Below, in pieces: positions 17,057 through 24,722 of a stretch of 64,000 nt of DNA; positions within the stretch are counted from its first letter, which is position 1, and each line of letters opens with the position of its first letter. The notes beneath the pieces were generated by a model. The model was not told the origin of the DNA and did no database searches. It worked only from the letters and a program-made list of their open reading frames with translations. This DNA comes from Bacillota bacterium. Lineage in GTDB: Bacteria > Bacillota > Clostridia > Christensenellales > CAG-138. Made by a program: the position numbers and the translations under genes. The stretch is taken from assembly GCA_023400985.1 (NCBI GenBank), contig JAEXEN010000032.1:97655-161654 (forward strand). Direction: 5' to 3'.

Positions 17057-18907
17057 ATGAACTTGGAGAGTTCTAACAACAAGCCGGAAAAGAAGCCTGT
17101 CGATTGGAAAGTCGTAAGGCTGATGATGAAAGGCAATACCTGGGGGCTCGTGCTGGCGGCGATCTTTCTCGTGCTGGCCGTCGCCGTGTCTTACTGCGGC
17201 CCGATCCTTGTCAGCTTCACGGTGGACTATGTGATCGGCAGCGAGAAATCAAGCCTGCCCGCGTTCATCATGAACTTTGTGGAAAATATGGGCGGCAGGG
17301 AATTCTTGCGGAATAACCTGTATATATGCGCATTGACGCTCGTGCTGCTTACCTTCGTGAACGGGCTTTCCACCTTCGGCCGCCGCTATTTTACGGCCAT
17401 CGCGAGCGAAGGCATCGCGAAAACGCTTCGCGACAAGCTCTACTGGCATCTGCAGTCCGTTCCGTACGACTATTATAAGCATGTATCGACGGGCGACCTC
17501 GTGCAGCGCTGCACCTCGGATGTGGAAACAATACGCCGCTTCATCTCGCAGCAGCTTCTTGAGATCCTCCGCACGCTCGTGATGGTGACGTTTGCTTGTG
17601 CGGTCATGTTTTCGCTCGATGTGCGTATGGCCACCGTTTCGGTGGTATTCATGCCGTTTCTGACCGCGGTGTCGTTCATCTATTTCCGCTATGTCCGTAA
17701 GTACTTTACGGCTTCGGACGAGGCGGAGGGGAAGCTGAGCGCCACCATTCAGGAAAACCTGACGGGCGTGCGCGTGGTGCGGGCCTTCGGGCAGCAAAAT
17801 AGCGAGGTGGAGAAATTCACCGAAATCAACATGGACTTCCGCGAAAAGACCTATAAGCTTATCCGGCTTTTGGGCATATACTGGGGCTCGACCGACGCGT
17901 TCGGCTATTTGCAGATCGGGCTCTCGCTCTTTGCGGGCATCTACTTTTGCGTCACCGAAGGGATGACGCTCGGCACGCTTTTGATTTTTTCGACCTATAC
18001 CGCCATGCTCACATGGCCTGTGCGTCAGCTCGGCCGCGTGCTTGCCGACCTTGGCAAGGCCACCGTTTCACTCGGCAGGCTCGGTGAGATATTTGCTCAG
18101 GAAACCGAAAAGGAACCCGGCGCGGCGCTCACCCCGCCCATCAAGGGCGAGATCGAGTTCAAAAACGTCTGCTTCGGCTACGATACCTATGACGACGTGC
18201 TCAAGGATATTTCCTTCACGGCGAAGCCCGGACAGACGGTGGCCATCCTCGGTTCCACGGGCAGCGGCAAAACGAGCCTCGTGCAGCTTCTCCAGCGTCT
18301 TTACACCTGTACGCAGGGCGAGATACTGGTGGATAAAGTGAATATCAACGACATCGCGAGCGGGCACTTAAGGAAAAACATCGGCATCGTTTTGCAGGAA
18401 CCGTTCCTCTACTCGCGCACGATCCTCGAGAACATCCGCATCGCGGACCCCGCCTCGAGCGAGGCGGAGGTGCACGAGAACGCCCGTATGGCGGCCGTGC
18501 ACGATGTGATCGAGAAGTTCGAAAACGGCTACAAGACCATGGTCGGCGAGCGCGGCGTAACGCTTTCGGGCGGACAGAAACAGCGCGTCGCCATCGCGCG
18601 GATGCTTATGCAGAAAGCGCCCATCATCATCTTCGACGATTCGATGAGCGCGGTCGACACGGAGACCGACGCGGCCATCCGCGCGGCCTTAAGGCACCGG
18701 CGCGAAAGCACCACGACATTCATCATCTCGCACCGCATCACAACGCTTTGCGAGGCGGACAACATACTCGTGCTCGAGCACGGGAAGCTTGTGCAGCAGG
18801 GTACGCATGAGGCGCTCCTGAAAGAGGAGGGGCTGTACAGGCGTATCGCCGAAATACAGAACATGCTCGAGGACGAACTCAGGGAGGAAGGCGGTGAGGC
18901 GCGATGA
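17057..18907 (+). CDS. Heterodimeric ABC exporter subunit 1 (BmrC/YheI-like)
   Basis: A 616-residue half-transporter: six-helix membrane domain (about 30–330) and nucleotide-binding domain with Walker A GSTGSGKTS, a consensus signature LSGGQKQRVAIARM and Walker B IIIFDDSMSAVD. The residue after the Walker B Asp is Asp instead of the catalytic Glu, so the site made by this subunit is degenerate, a hallmark of one half of heterodimeric multidrug exporters. Start: ATG at 17057 lies only three bases from GGAGG; a TTG at 17063 is better spaced. The next gene overlaps by four bases. Confidence 0.92.
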   Translation: MNLESSNNKPEKKPVDWKVVRLMMKGNTWGLVLAAIFLVLAVAVSYCGPILVSFTVDYVIGSEKSSLPAFIMNFVENMGGREFLRNNLYICALTLVLLTFVNGLSTFGRRYFTAIASEGIAKTLRDKLYWHLQSVPYDYYKHVSTGDLVQRCTSDVETIRRFISQQLLEILRTLVMVTFACAVMFSLDVRMATVSVVFMPFLTAVSFIYFRYVRKYFTASDEAEGKLSATIQENLTGVRVVRAFGQQNSEVEKFTEINMDFREKTYKLIRLLGIYWGSTDAFGYLQIGLSLFAGIYFCVTEGMTLGTLLIFSTYTAMLTWPVRQLGRVLADLGKATVSLGRLGEIFAQETEKEPGAALTPPIKGEIEFKNVCFGYDTYDDVLKDISFTAKPGQTVAILGSTGSGKTSLVQLLQRLYTCTQGEILVDKVNINDIASGHLRKNIGIVLQEPFLYSRTILENIRIADPASSEAEVHENARMAAVHDVIEKFENGYKTMVGERGVTLSGGQKQRVAIARMLMQKAPIIIFDDSMSAVDTETDAAIRAALRHRRESTTTFIISHRITTLCEADNILVLEHGKLVQQGTHEALLKEEGLYRRIAEIQNMLEDELREEGGEAR

Positions 18908-20736
18908 GCACCTTACAGGAGCAGGATTTCGACCAATACAGCAAAAAGATAGACTTTGGCATCTGGAAGAGGCTTTTCAAATATGCCCTGCATTATAAGG
19001 GCGTGTTCACAAAGCTTGTCGCGGTGCTTCTCGTCGTGGCGCTCGTGGATATCGCGTATCCGCTCATGAGCCGCTACGCCATCGATAACTTCGTGGAAAA
19101 GCGGACGTTTGAGGGGATCATACCGTTTGCGGTCGTGTACGTGGCTTTGATCGCCCTCCAGACGTTTTCTATCGCAGGCTTCATCCGCTACGCGGGCAAG
19201 CTTGAGATGAACGTTGCGTTCGACATCCGCCAGCAGGCGTTTAAGAAGCTGCAGGAGCTGTCGTTTTCCTTTTACGACAAGACCGCCGTGGGCTACCTCA
19301 TGGCGCGCATGGTGAGCGATATCGCACGCCTGAGTGAAATGATCGCGTGGAGCGTGGTGGACGTACTGTGGGCGCTCGCCTATGTGATAGGCGTTATGAT
19401 TACGCTGTTCAGCTTGAACTTCAAGCTTGCGCTCCTCGTGCTGGTGGTGATACCGCCGCTCATCGTGATCTCCATCGTGTTCCAGCGGCTCATCCTCAAA
19501 TACCAGCGCGTGGTGCGCAAAACCAATTCGCGCATCACGGGCTCGTTCAACGAGGGTATCATGGGCGCCATGACGAGCAAAACCCTTGTGCGCGAGCAGG
19601 CGAATACCGACGAGTTCGTGGTCCTCACGGGTGAGATGCGGCACGCCTCCGTCAAAGCGGTCACCTTAAGCGCCATCTTCATGCCGATCGTGATGTTTTT
19701 AGGCTCCATCGGCACGGGCCTTGCGCTCGAGCGCGGCGGCTACGAGGTGATGTTCATGGGGTTGAGCTTCGGCACGCTCAGCGCGTTCATCTCTTATACG
19801 ATGAACTTCTTTGAGCCCATCCAGCAGCTTGCGGGCATCCTCGCGGAAATGCAAAGCGCGCAGGCGAGCGCGGAGCGCGTCATAACGCTCATCGACACGC
19901 CTTGCGAGATCGTGGACAGCTACGAAGTCATCGCCAAGTACGGCGACAACTTCCACCCCAAGCGCGAAAACTGGGAGGACCTCAAGGGCGGCATCGAGTT
20001 TGAGCATGTGTCGTTTTCCTACAAGGAAGGCGAAACGGTGCTCGATGATTTCAGCCTCAAGGTGCGCGCGGGCGAGACCATCGCGCTCGTGGGCGAGACC
20101 GGCTCTGGCAAAAGTACCATCGTGAACCTCGTGTGCCGCTTTTATGAACCTACGGAAGGCCGCATTTTGGTGGACGGCAGGGATTATAAGGAGCGCAGCC
20201 AGCTTTGGCTGCAGGATAGGCTCGGGTACGTGCTTCAGACGCCGCATCTGTTCTCCGGCACCATCCGCGAGAACATCTGTTACGGAAGGAAGGACGCAAC
20301 CGACGAGGAGGTCCGTGCCGCGGCGCGCATGGTGAGCGCGGAGGAGTTCATACTCCGCCTCGAAAACGGCTATGATACCGAGGTGGGCGAGGGCGGCGCG
20401 CGGCTGTCCACCGGCGAAAAGCAGTTGATCTCCTTCGCCCGCGTGATATTGGCCGATCCGAAGATATTCGTGCTCGACGAGGCCACAAGCTCCATCGATA
20501 CGGAGACCGAGCAGCTCATCCAAAACGCCATCACGCGTGTTTTGAAGGACCGCACGAGCTTCATCGTGGCGCACAGGCTTTCTACCATCCGCAACGCCGA
20601 CCGCATCCTCGTGATCGACGGCGGCAAAATAGCGGAGATGGGCACCCACAAGCAGCTCATCAAGCAGAAGGGGCACTACTACGACCTGTATACCACGCAG
20701 TTCAAGGAAGAAGCCTCGGATGAGATATTAAGATAA
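18904..20736 (+). CDS. Heterodimeric ABC exporter subunit 2 (BmrD/YheH-like)
   Basis: A 610-residue half-transporter with a six-helix membrane domain and an NBD carrying Walker A GETGSGKST, an atypical signature LSTGEKQLISFARV and an intact Walker B with catalytic Glu (FVLDEATSSID). The degenerate signature would pair with the degenerate Walker B of subunit 1, while this subunit's own intact site pairs with the consensus signature of the other. ATGA overlap couples the two genes. Likely a drug or lipid exporter at the plasma membrane. Confidence 0.93.
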   Translation: MSTLQEQDFDQYSKKIDFGIWKRLFKYALHYKGVFTKLVAVLLVVALVDIAYPLMSRYAIDNFVEKRTFEGIIPFAVVYVALIALQTFSIAGFIRYAGKLEMNVAFDIRQQAFKKLQELSFSFYDKTAVGYLMARMVSDIARLSEMIAWSVVDVLWALAYVIGVMITLFSLNFKLALLVLVVIPPLIVISIVFQRLILKYQRVVRKTNSRITGSFNEGIMGAMTSKTLVREQANTDEFVVLTGEMRHASVKAVTLSAIFMPIVMFLGSIGTGLALERGGYEVMFMGLSFGTLSAFISYTMNFFEPIQQLAGILAEMQSAQASAERVITLIDTPCEIVDSYEVIAKYGDNFHPKRENWEDLKGGIEFEHVSFSYKEGETVLDDFSLKVRAGETIALVGETGSGKSTIVNLVCRFYEPTEGRILVDGRDYKERSQLWLQDRLGYVLQTPHLFSGTIRENICYGRKDATDEEVRAAARMVSAEEFILRLENGYDTEVGEGGARLSTGEKQLISFARVILADPKIFVLDEATSSIDTETEQLIQNAITRVLKDRTSFIVAHRLSTIRNADRILVIDGGKIAEMGTHKQLIKQKGHYYDLYTTQFKEEASDEILR

Positions 20737-20745
20737 TGGAACATT

Positions 20746-20783
20746 AAAACGGCGCGCGGATGATTTCGTCCGCGTGCCGTTTT
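20746..20783. terminator. Bidirectional terminator between ABC and cysS genes
   Basis: A 13–15 bp stem (AAAACGGC… with …GCCGTTTT) separates the convergent ABC exporter and cysS genes and has A/T tracts on both flanks. Confidence 0.88.
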
Positions 20784-20809
20784 GCATACGCGCAATTTTG
20801 CGTCGATGA

Positions 20810-22228
20810 TTATTGTTTTCCCACAACGCTCCACGACGTGCCGCCGCGCCCGTCCGCGAGCAGTACGCCAAGCTTCATGAGCTCATCGCGGATGGCGTCC
20901 GCTCGCTTGAAATCCTTCTGCGCACGGGCGGCGGTGCGCTCCTCTATTTTTGCTTCCACGAAGCGCATAAGCGCTTCGTTCGGCCCTGCGGATTCCCCGT
21001 TTGCCTTGTCGAGCCCGAGGGAAAGCACTTTGTCGAACTCGCGAAGCACCGCGAGCTTTGTTTTGCCGCTCGCATTGCTTTTCAAAACATCATGCAGCAC
21101 GGAAATCGCCCTTGCGGTGTTGAGGTCGCTGCACAGCGCGGCGGAAAAGTCCCGCCGAAAGGCCGCGGCGGCATCCTCGTCGAATACGCCTTCGCCCGTG
21201 AGCTCCGAAACGCGCCTTGTGAGCTTTGCATACGCGGCTGTTGTGTTGTCGAGCGCCTCAAAGCTGAATTCAAGCGGCTTGCGGTAGTGGGACTGTAGGC
21301 AAAAGAAACGGTAGGCGAGCGGGGTATATCCCCTTCCATCAAGCAGCGAAAGCGTGAGGAAATCGCCTGAGGATTTGCTCATTTTGCCCGCCTTCTGCGT
21401 AAGGTGGTGCACATGGAACCAGTGCGGGCACCACGTGTGCCCGAGTGCCGCTTCGCTCTGGGCTATTTCGTTGGTATGGTGCGGGAAGATGTTGTCGATG
21501 CCTCCGCAATGAAGGTCGAGGTGTTCCCCAAGGTGCTTCATGGAAATGGCCGAGCATTCGATGTGCCAGCCCGGGTAGCCCGTGCCCCACGGGCTTTCCC
21601 AGCGAAGTTCCTGCTCGCCGAATTTCGATTTTGTGAACCAGAGCACGAAGTCGGTCTTGAAACGCTTGTTCGCGTCCTCCTCCACGTCGCCGCGCACGGC
21701 GGAAAACAGCTCCTCGCTTTTGTGGCGGGTGAGCACATGGTAATTTTTGAGCCTTGATGTGTCAAAATATACGTTTCCATTCGCTTCGTAGGCATAGCCG
21801 CGTTCCAACAGCTTTTCGATGAGTGCGATATACGCATCGATGCAGCCGGTCGCCCGTTCCACAATGTCGGGGCGGCGGATGTTGAGCTTTTCGCAGTCCG
21901 CAAAGAACGCGTTTGTATAGAACTCGGCGATTTCCATTACGGTTTTGTGCTCACGCCGCGCGCCTAAAAGCATTTTGTCCTCGCCGGTATCGGTATCGCT
22001 TGCGAGGTGTCCCACGTCGGTAACGTTCATCGCGCGCGTTACCTCATATCCCAAATAGCGCAGCGCCTTTTCCAGCACATCCTCCATAACGTAGGTGCGG
22101 AGGTTGCCGATGTGCGCAAAATGGTATACCGTGGGCCCGCAGGTGTACATGCGGATTTTACCCGTTTCGTAAGGCGAAATTTCCTCCACTTTTTTGGAAA
22201 GTGTGTTGTAAAGGGAAAAGCTGTTCAT
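20810..22228 (-). CDS. cysS: Cysteinyl-tRNA synthetase
   Basis: A 472-residue class I aminoacyl-tRNA synthetase that charges tRNA-Cys. The zinc Cys and HIGH-type motif are seen as MYTCGPTVYHFAHIGN, further zinc ligands in WHIECSAIS and HCGGIDNIFPHH, and the KMSKS motif as KMSKSSGDF. The start ATG at 22228 has AAGGAG nine bases upstream; the frame stays open upstream, but that part overlaps the leader and terminator. It is preceded by a Cys-codon leader peptide and terminator, so expression is probably attenuation-controlled. Confidence 0.97.
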   Translation of the reverse strand: MNSFSLYNTLSKKVEEISPYETGKIRMYTCGPTVYHFAHIGNLRTYVMEDVLEKALRYLGYEVTRAMNVTDVGHLASDTDTGEDKMLLGARREHKTVMEIAEFYTNAFFADCEKLNIRRPDIVERATGCIDAYIALIEKLLERGYAYEANGNVYFDTSRLKNYHVLTRHKSEELFSAVRGDVEEDANKRFKTDFVLWFTKSKFGEQELRWESPWGTGYPGWHIECSAISMKHLGEHLDLHCGGIDNIFPHHTNEIAQSEAALGHTWCPHWFHVHHLTQKAGKMSKSSGDFLTLSLLDGRGYTPLAYRFFCLQSHYRKPLEFSFEALDNTTAAYAKLTRRVSELTGEGVFDEDAAAAFRRDFSAALCSDLNTARAISVLHDVLKSNASGKTKLAVLREFDKVLSLGLDKANGESAGPNEALMRFVEAKIEERTAARAQKDFKRADAIRDELMKLGVLLADGRGGTSWSVVGKQ

Positions 22229-22250
22229 AAGGATACGCTCCTTCATAAAT

Positions 22251-22288
22251 AAAAAGGCCGTTTCCGGCAGAATACCGGATTTGCGGCC
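22251..22288 (-). terminator. Attenuator terminator in the cysS leader
   Basis: Reading leftward, GGCCG…CGGCC flanks an inner TCCGG…CCGGA stem and is followed by TTTTT, ending 23 bases upstream of the cysS start codon. It lies inside the leader transcript, downstream of the Cys-rich leader ORF. Confidence 0.8.
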
Positions 22289-22356
22289 AAAACGCTTCAG
22301 GCTATGTGCCGCACGGAAAACAGGTGCTGCCGACCTGCGCCCATGCGGATGGGTGG

Positions 22357-22407
22357 TCAGCACACCAAACGGAAATCCCTGCGACAACAACACAGAATCA
22401 AAAGCAT
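22357..22407 (-). CDS. Cys-rich leader peptide of cysS
   Basis: A 16-residue open frame, MLLILCCCRRDFRLVC, with a strong ribosome site AAAGGAG five bases before ATG. Three consecutive TGT codons at positions 6–8 and a final TGC before the stop make its translation dependent on charged tRNA-Cys. The promoter places the transcript start only a few bases before the ribosome site, and an extended hairpin (with CCCAT–CCGC–ATGGG at its tip) and the 22251–22288 terminator follow. The layout is that of ribosome-mediated attenuation, as in amino-acid biosynthetic leaders; in Bacillota a T-box would be usual for cysS. Confidence 0.8.
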   Translation of the reverse strand: MLLILCCCRRDFRLVC

Positions 22408-22427
22408 ATGCGCTCCTTTGTAACGGC

Positions 22428-22456
22428 ATCTTACCATGGCGCACGCAAAAGGTCAA
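22428..22456 (-). promoter_or_regulatory. Promoter of the cysS leader
   Basis: Leftward TTGACC (22451–22456) and TAAGAT (22428–22433) with exactly 17 bases between them; transcription would start near 22421, just before the leader peptide's ribosome site. Confidence 0.8.
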
Positions 22457-22569
22457 CCGCAAATGGCCGTACGCCGCGTTTCATGGCATAACAACCGCAA
22501 GCGGTCATTATACTGTTTTTTATGGCCTTTCGCCTCGCTCCTTACGGGGCAGCCGGTGAAAACAGCCAA

Positions 22570-22603
22570 TTATACCATATCCGCTTTGCGTCTATGGTAT
22601 AAT
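22570..22603. promoter_or_regulatory. Symmetric promoter/operator upstream of the RsmF-like gene
   Basis: A perfect 10-bp inverted repeat, TTATACCATA (22570–22579) / TATGGTATAA (22593–22602), creates a TATAAT on each strand. The rightward one (22598–22603) can serve the methyltransferase gene; no good -35 box is seen for either. Confidence 0.5.
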
Positions 22604-22641
22604 ACGTTTGATTACGGTTTGTGTGTTTAGGGGAGGATGCC

Positions 22642-23964
22642 ATGGCGGGCTTGCCGCTGGAATTTTTAGAGCGTATGTGCCTTCTTTTGGGCGCCGAATA
22701 CGAGGCGTTTCTGCGAAGTTATGAACAGCCGAGCGTGCGTGCGCTGCGCGTGAACACGCTCAAAATTTCTGTGGAGGAATTTTTAAGGATAAGCCCCTTC
22801 GAGCTTTCTCCGAGCGGCGTGTTGGACGAGGGCTTCATTTTAGAGGGCGGCGCGCAGGGCGCGGGCTCGCACCCGTATCATTTGGCAGGGCTTTATTACA
22901 TGCAGGAGCCCTCCGCCATGAGTGCCGTAAGCGCGCTTTCCATAACACCCGGCATGAAGGTGCTCGATCTTTGCGCGGCGCCGGGCGGCAAATCCACAGC
23001 CATCGCCGCGCGCTTAAAAGGGCGGGGGACCCTCGTTTCCAACGAGATCGAGGCTTCCCGCGCGAAAACGCTCAAATACAATTTGGAACGCATGGGGGCC
23101 ATAAATGCCGTCGTGACGAACGCTCACCCCGAAACGCTCTGCTCCTCGCTTCCCGAGGAATTCGACGCGGTGCTTGTGGACGCGCCATGTTCCGGCGAGG
23201 GGATGTTCCGCAAGGATGAAATGGCGGCCGCGGAATGGTCGCCTTCGCACGTGAAGGCCTGTGCCGTGCGGCAGAGAGCCATCCTCGAAAGCGCCGCGCG
23301 GACAGTGAAAAAAGGCGGGGCGCTCGTTTACTGCACCTGCACATTCTCCTGGGAGGAGAACGAGGGGGTCATAGAGGCGTTTTTGAAAGAGCACGCCGAG
23401 TTCGACTTGGTGTTCACAAAACGGCTTTATCCGCATAAAATGCGCGGCGAGGGACATTTTGCGGCGCGGCTTATGAAAAATGCCGCTTTGGAAGCAGGGG
23501 AGGAAAAGACGCTTCCGCTCAAGCCATGCATGGACAAAGCATACATGCGCTTTGCAGAAGAAACCTTCAAAGAGCCGTCCGCTTTAAAGCCGTACCTCCT
23601 GCCGGACGGAAGGGTGTTTTTGCTCAATGCGGACCTTCCCGAGGGCCTGCAAAACTGCCGGATGCTGACGGCGGGCGTTTTGGCGGGCGAGCTTACAAAG
23701 GGGAGATTCGAACCTTCGCACGCGCTTTTCCTAAGCTGTCACGGCGATGTTTACCGTCAGTCGATCGATCTTTCGCTTGCCGACGCGCGCCTGAACGCTT
23801 TTCTGAGCGGGCAAACCATCGAAGCGGGAGAGCTTCGCGGCTACTGCGCGGTAACGGTGGACGGTTACCCGATAGGCTTTGGCAAGGCGTCCGAGGGCGT
23901 ACTTAAGAATCACTTTCCCAAAGCGTTACGGAATTTTTCCAATTTCGATGCAATACGGGGATAG
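22642..23964 (+). CDS. RsmF-type rRNA (cytosine-5) methyltransferase
   Basis: A 440-residue NOL1/NOP2/Sun-family enzyme that methylates cytosine in rRNA with S-adenosylmethionine. Motifs: the SAM site LCAAPGGKSTAIA, the DAPCSGEGMF motif with one functional Cys, and VYCTCTFS with the catalytic Cys. The C-terminal half has the RsmF-specific and PUA-like RNA-binding regions. GGGAGGA precedes the ATG at 22642; an upstream GTG at 22621 is less likely. Target position in rRNA is not known. Confidence 0.9.
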   Translation: MAGLPLEFLERMCLLLGAEYEAFLRSYEQPSVRALRVNTLKISVEEFLRISPFELSPSGVLDEGFILEGGAQGAGSHPYHLAGLYYMQEPSAMSAVSALSITPGMKVLDLCAAPGGKSTAIAARLKGRGTLVSNEIEASRAKTLKYNLERMGAINAVVTNAHPETLCSSLPEEFDAVLVDAPCSGEGMFRKDEMAAAEWSPSHVKACAVRQRAILESAARTVKKGGALVYCTCTFSWEENEGVIEAFLKEHAEFDLVFTKRLYPHKMRGEGHFAARLMKNAALEAGEEKTLPLKPCMDKAYMRFAEETFKEPSALKPYLLPDGRVFLLNADLPEGLQNCRMLTAGVLAGELTKGRFEPSHALFLSCHGDVYRQSIDLSLADARLNAFLSGQTIEAGELRGYCAVTVDGYPIGFGKASEGVLKNHFPKALRNFSNFDAIRG

Positions 23965-24035
23965 CATTCGCATGCGATGTAAGCTATACTATATATAAAA
24001 ATACATTTGCAATCATTTGAACGGAGGTTAAGTAT

Positions 24036-24362
24036 ATGGCTGAAAAAATCGTCTTTGACGCGGAGGATATCCAAAATAACAAAGGCGTCGCCGCTGTGGC
24101 GAACATTCCCATTTTGTTTTGGCTGCCGCTCGTTACCGCGAAGGATTCCGCTTTCGCCAAATTCTATGCAAATCAAGGTCTGCTGTTTTTGATTGCGAGC
24201 ATTATACTACCGTTCCTCAACATTATCCCTATCCTCGGGCAGATCGCCTACGTGGGCTGCGGCATCGCGCTTCTCGTGTTCATCATCATGAACATCATCG
24301 CCGCCACGAACGGGGAGGCCAAGGAAGCGCCCGTCTTCGGTTCCATTAAGATTTTGAATTGA
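24036..24362 (+). CDS. Small membrane protein of the DUF4870/Tic20-like type
   Basis: A 108-residue protein with three hydrophobic segments. The order VANIPILFWLPLVTAKDS, FAKFYANQGLL and IIPILGQI resembles DUF4870-type proteins. CGGAGG lies well upstream of the ATG. It stands alone between the methyltransferase and the valS T-box; function unknown. Confidence 0.7.
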   Translation: MAEKIVFDAEDIQNNKGVAAVANIPILFWLPLVTAKDSAFAKFYANQGLLFLIASIILPFLNIIPILGQIAYVGCGIALLVFIIMNIIAATNGEAKEAPVFGSIKILN

Positions 24363-24392
24363 TTTCAAATTGCATAAGCGTGCGGGTTTTGC

Positions 24393-24421
24393 TTGACAAA
24401 ACCCATGCGCTTATATAAACT
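24393..24421 (+). promoter_or_regulatory. Promoter of the valS T-box transcript
   Basis: TTGACA (24393–24398) followed, 17 bases on, by TAAACT (24416–24421); an alternative TATAAA at 24414–24419 gives a 15-base spacer. Confidence 0.75.
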
Positions 24422-24429
24422 GAAACGTA

Positions 24430-24692
24430 ATATTTTATAAGGCGTCGATAAAGAGGAGTATGCGTACCCCCCTCGCAGCAGAGAGGCGGCTTCACCGGCT
24501 GAAAGAGCCGCCGGCAGGGAACGCAGAAGGTCGCTTTTGAGCCTTTGGACCGAAACGGAAGCAAAAGTAAGTCCGAACGTACGCGCCGCGTTAAGGCGTT
24601 TGAGTGAAGCGGGAAGTATTCCGCTTAACGAAGGTGGTACCGCGAGTATGCCAGCTCGTCCTTTGCGTTTGAGGACGGAGTTGGCATTTTTA
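24430..24692 (+). promoter_or_regulatory. T-box riboswitch controlling valS
   Basis: The conserved T-box sequence AAGGTGGTACCGCG is at 24631–24644, followed by a terminator stem (24648–24687) and T run. Stem I runs from about 24441; on its 3' side GAAG precedes GTC (24530–24532), which reads as a valine specifier codon matched to tRNA-Val(GAC). Uncharged tRNA-Val would bind and favour the antiterminator, allowing valS transcription. Confidence 0.93.
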
Positions 24693-24722
24693 TTTGCCCG
24701 TTCATTATGAAGGAGGTTTATT

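Noticed and set aside
22229..22462. N-terminal extension of cysS
   Set aside because: The frame is open upstream, but it crosses the terminator and leader peptide; a good ribosome site fits ATG 22228.
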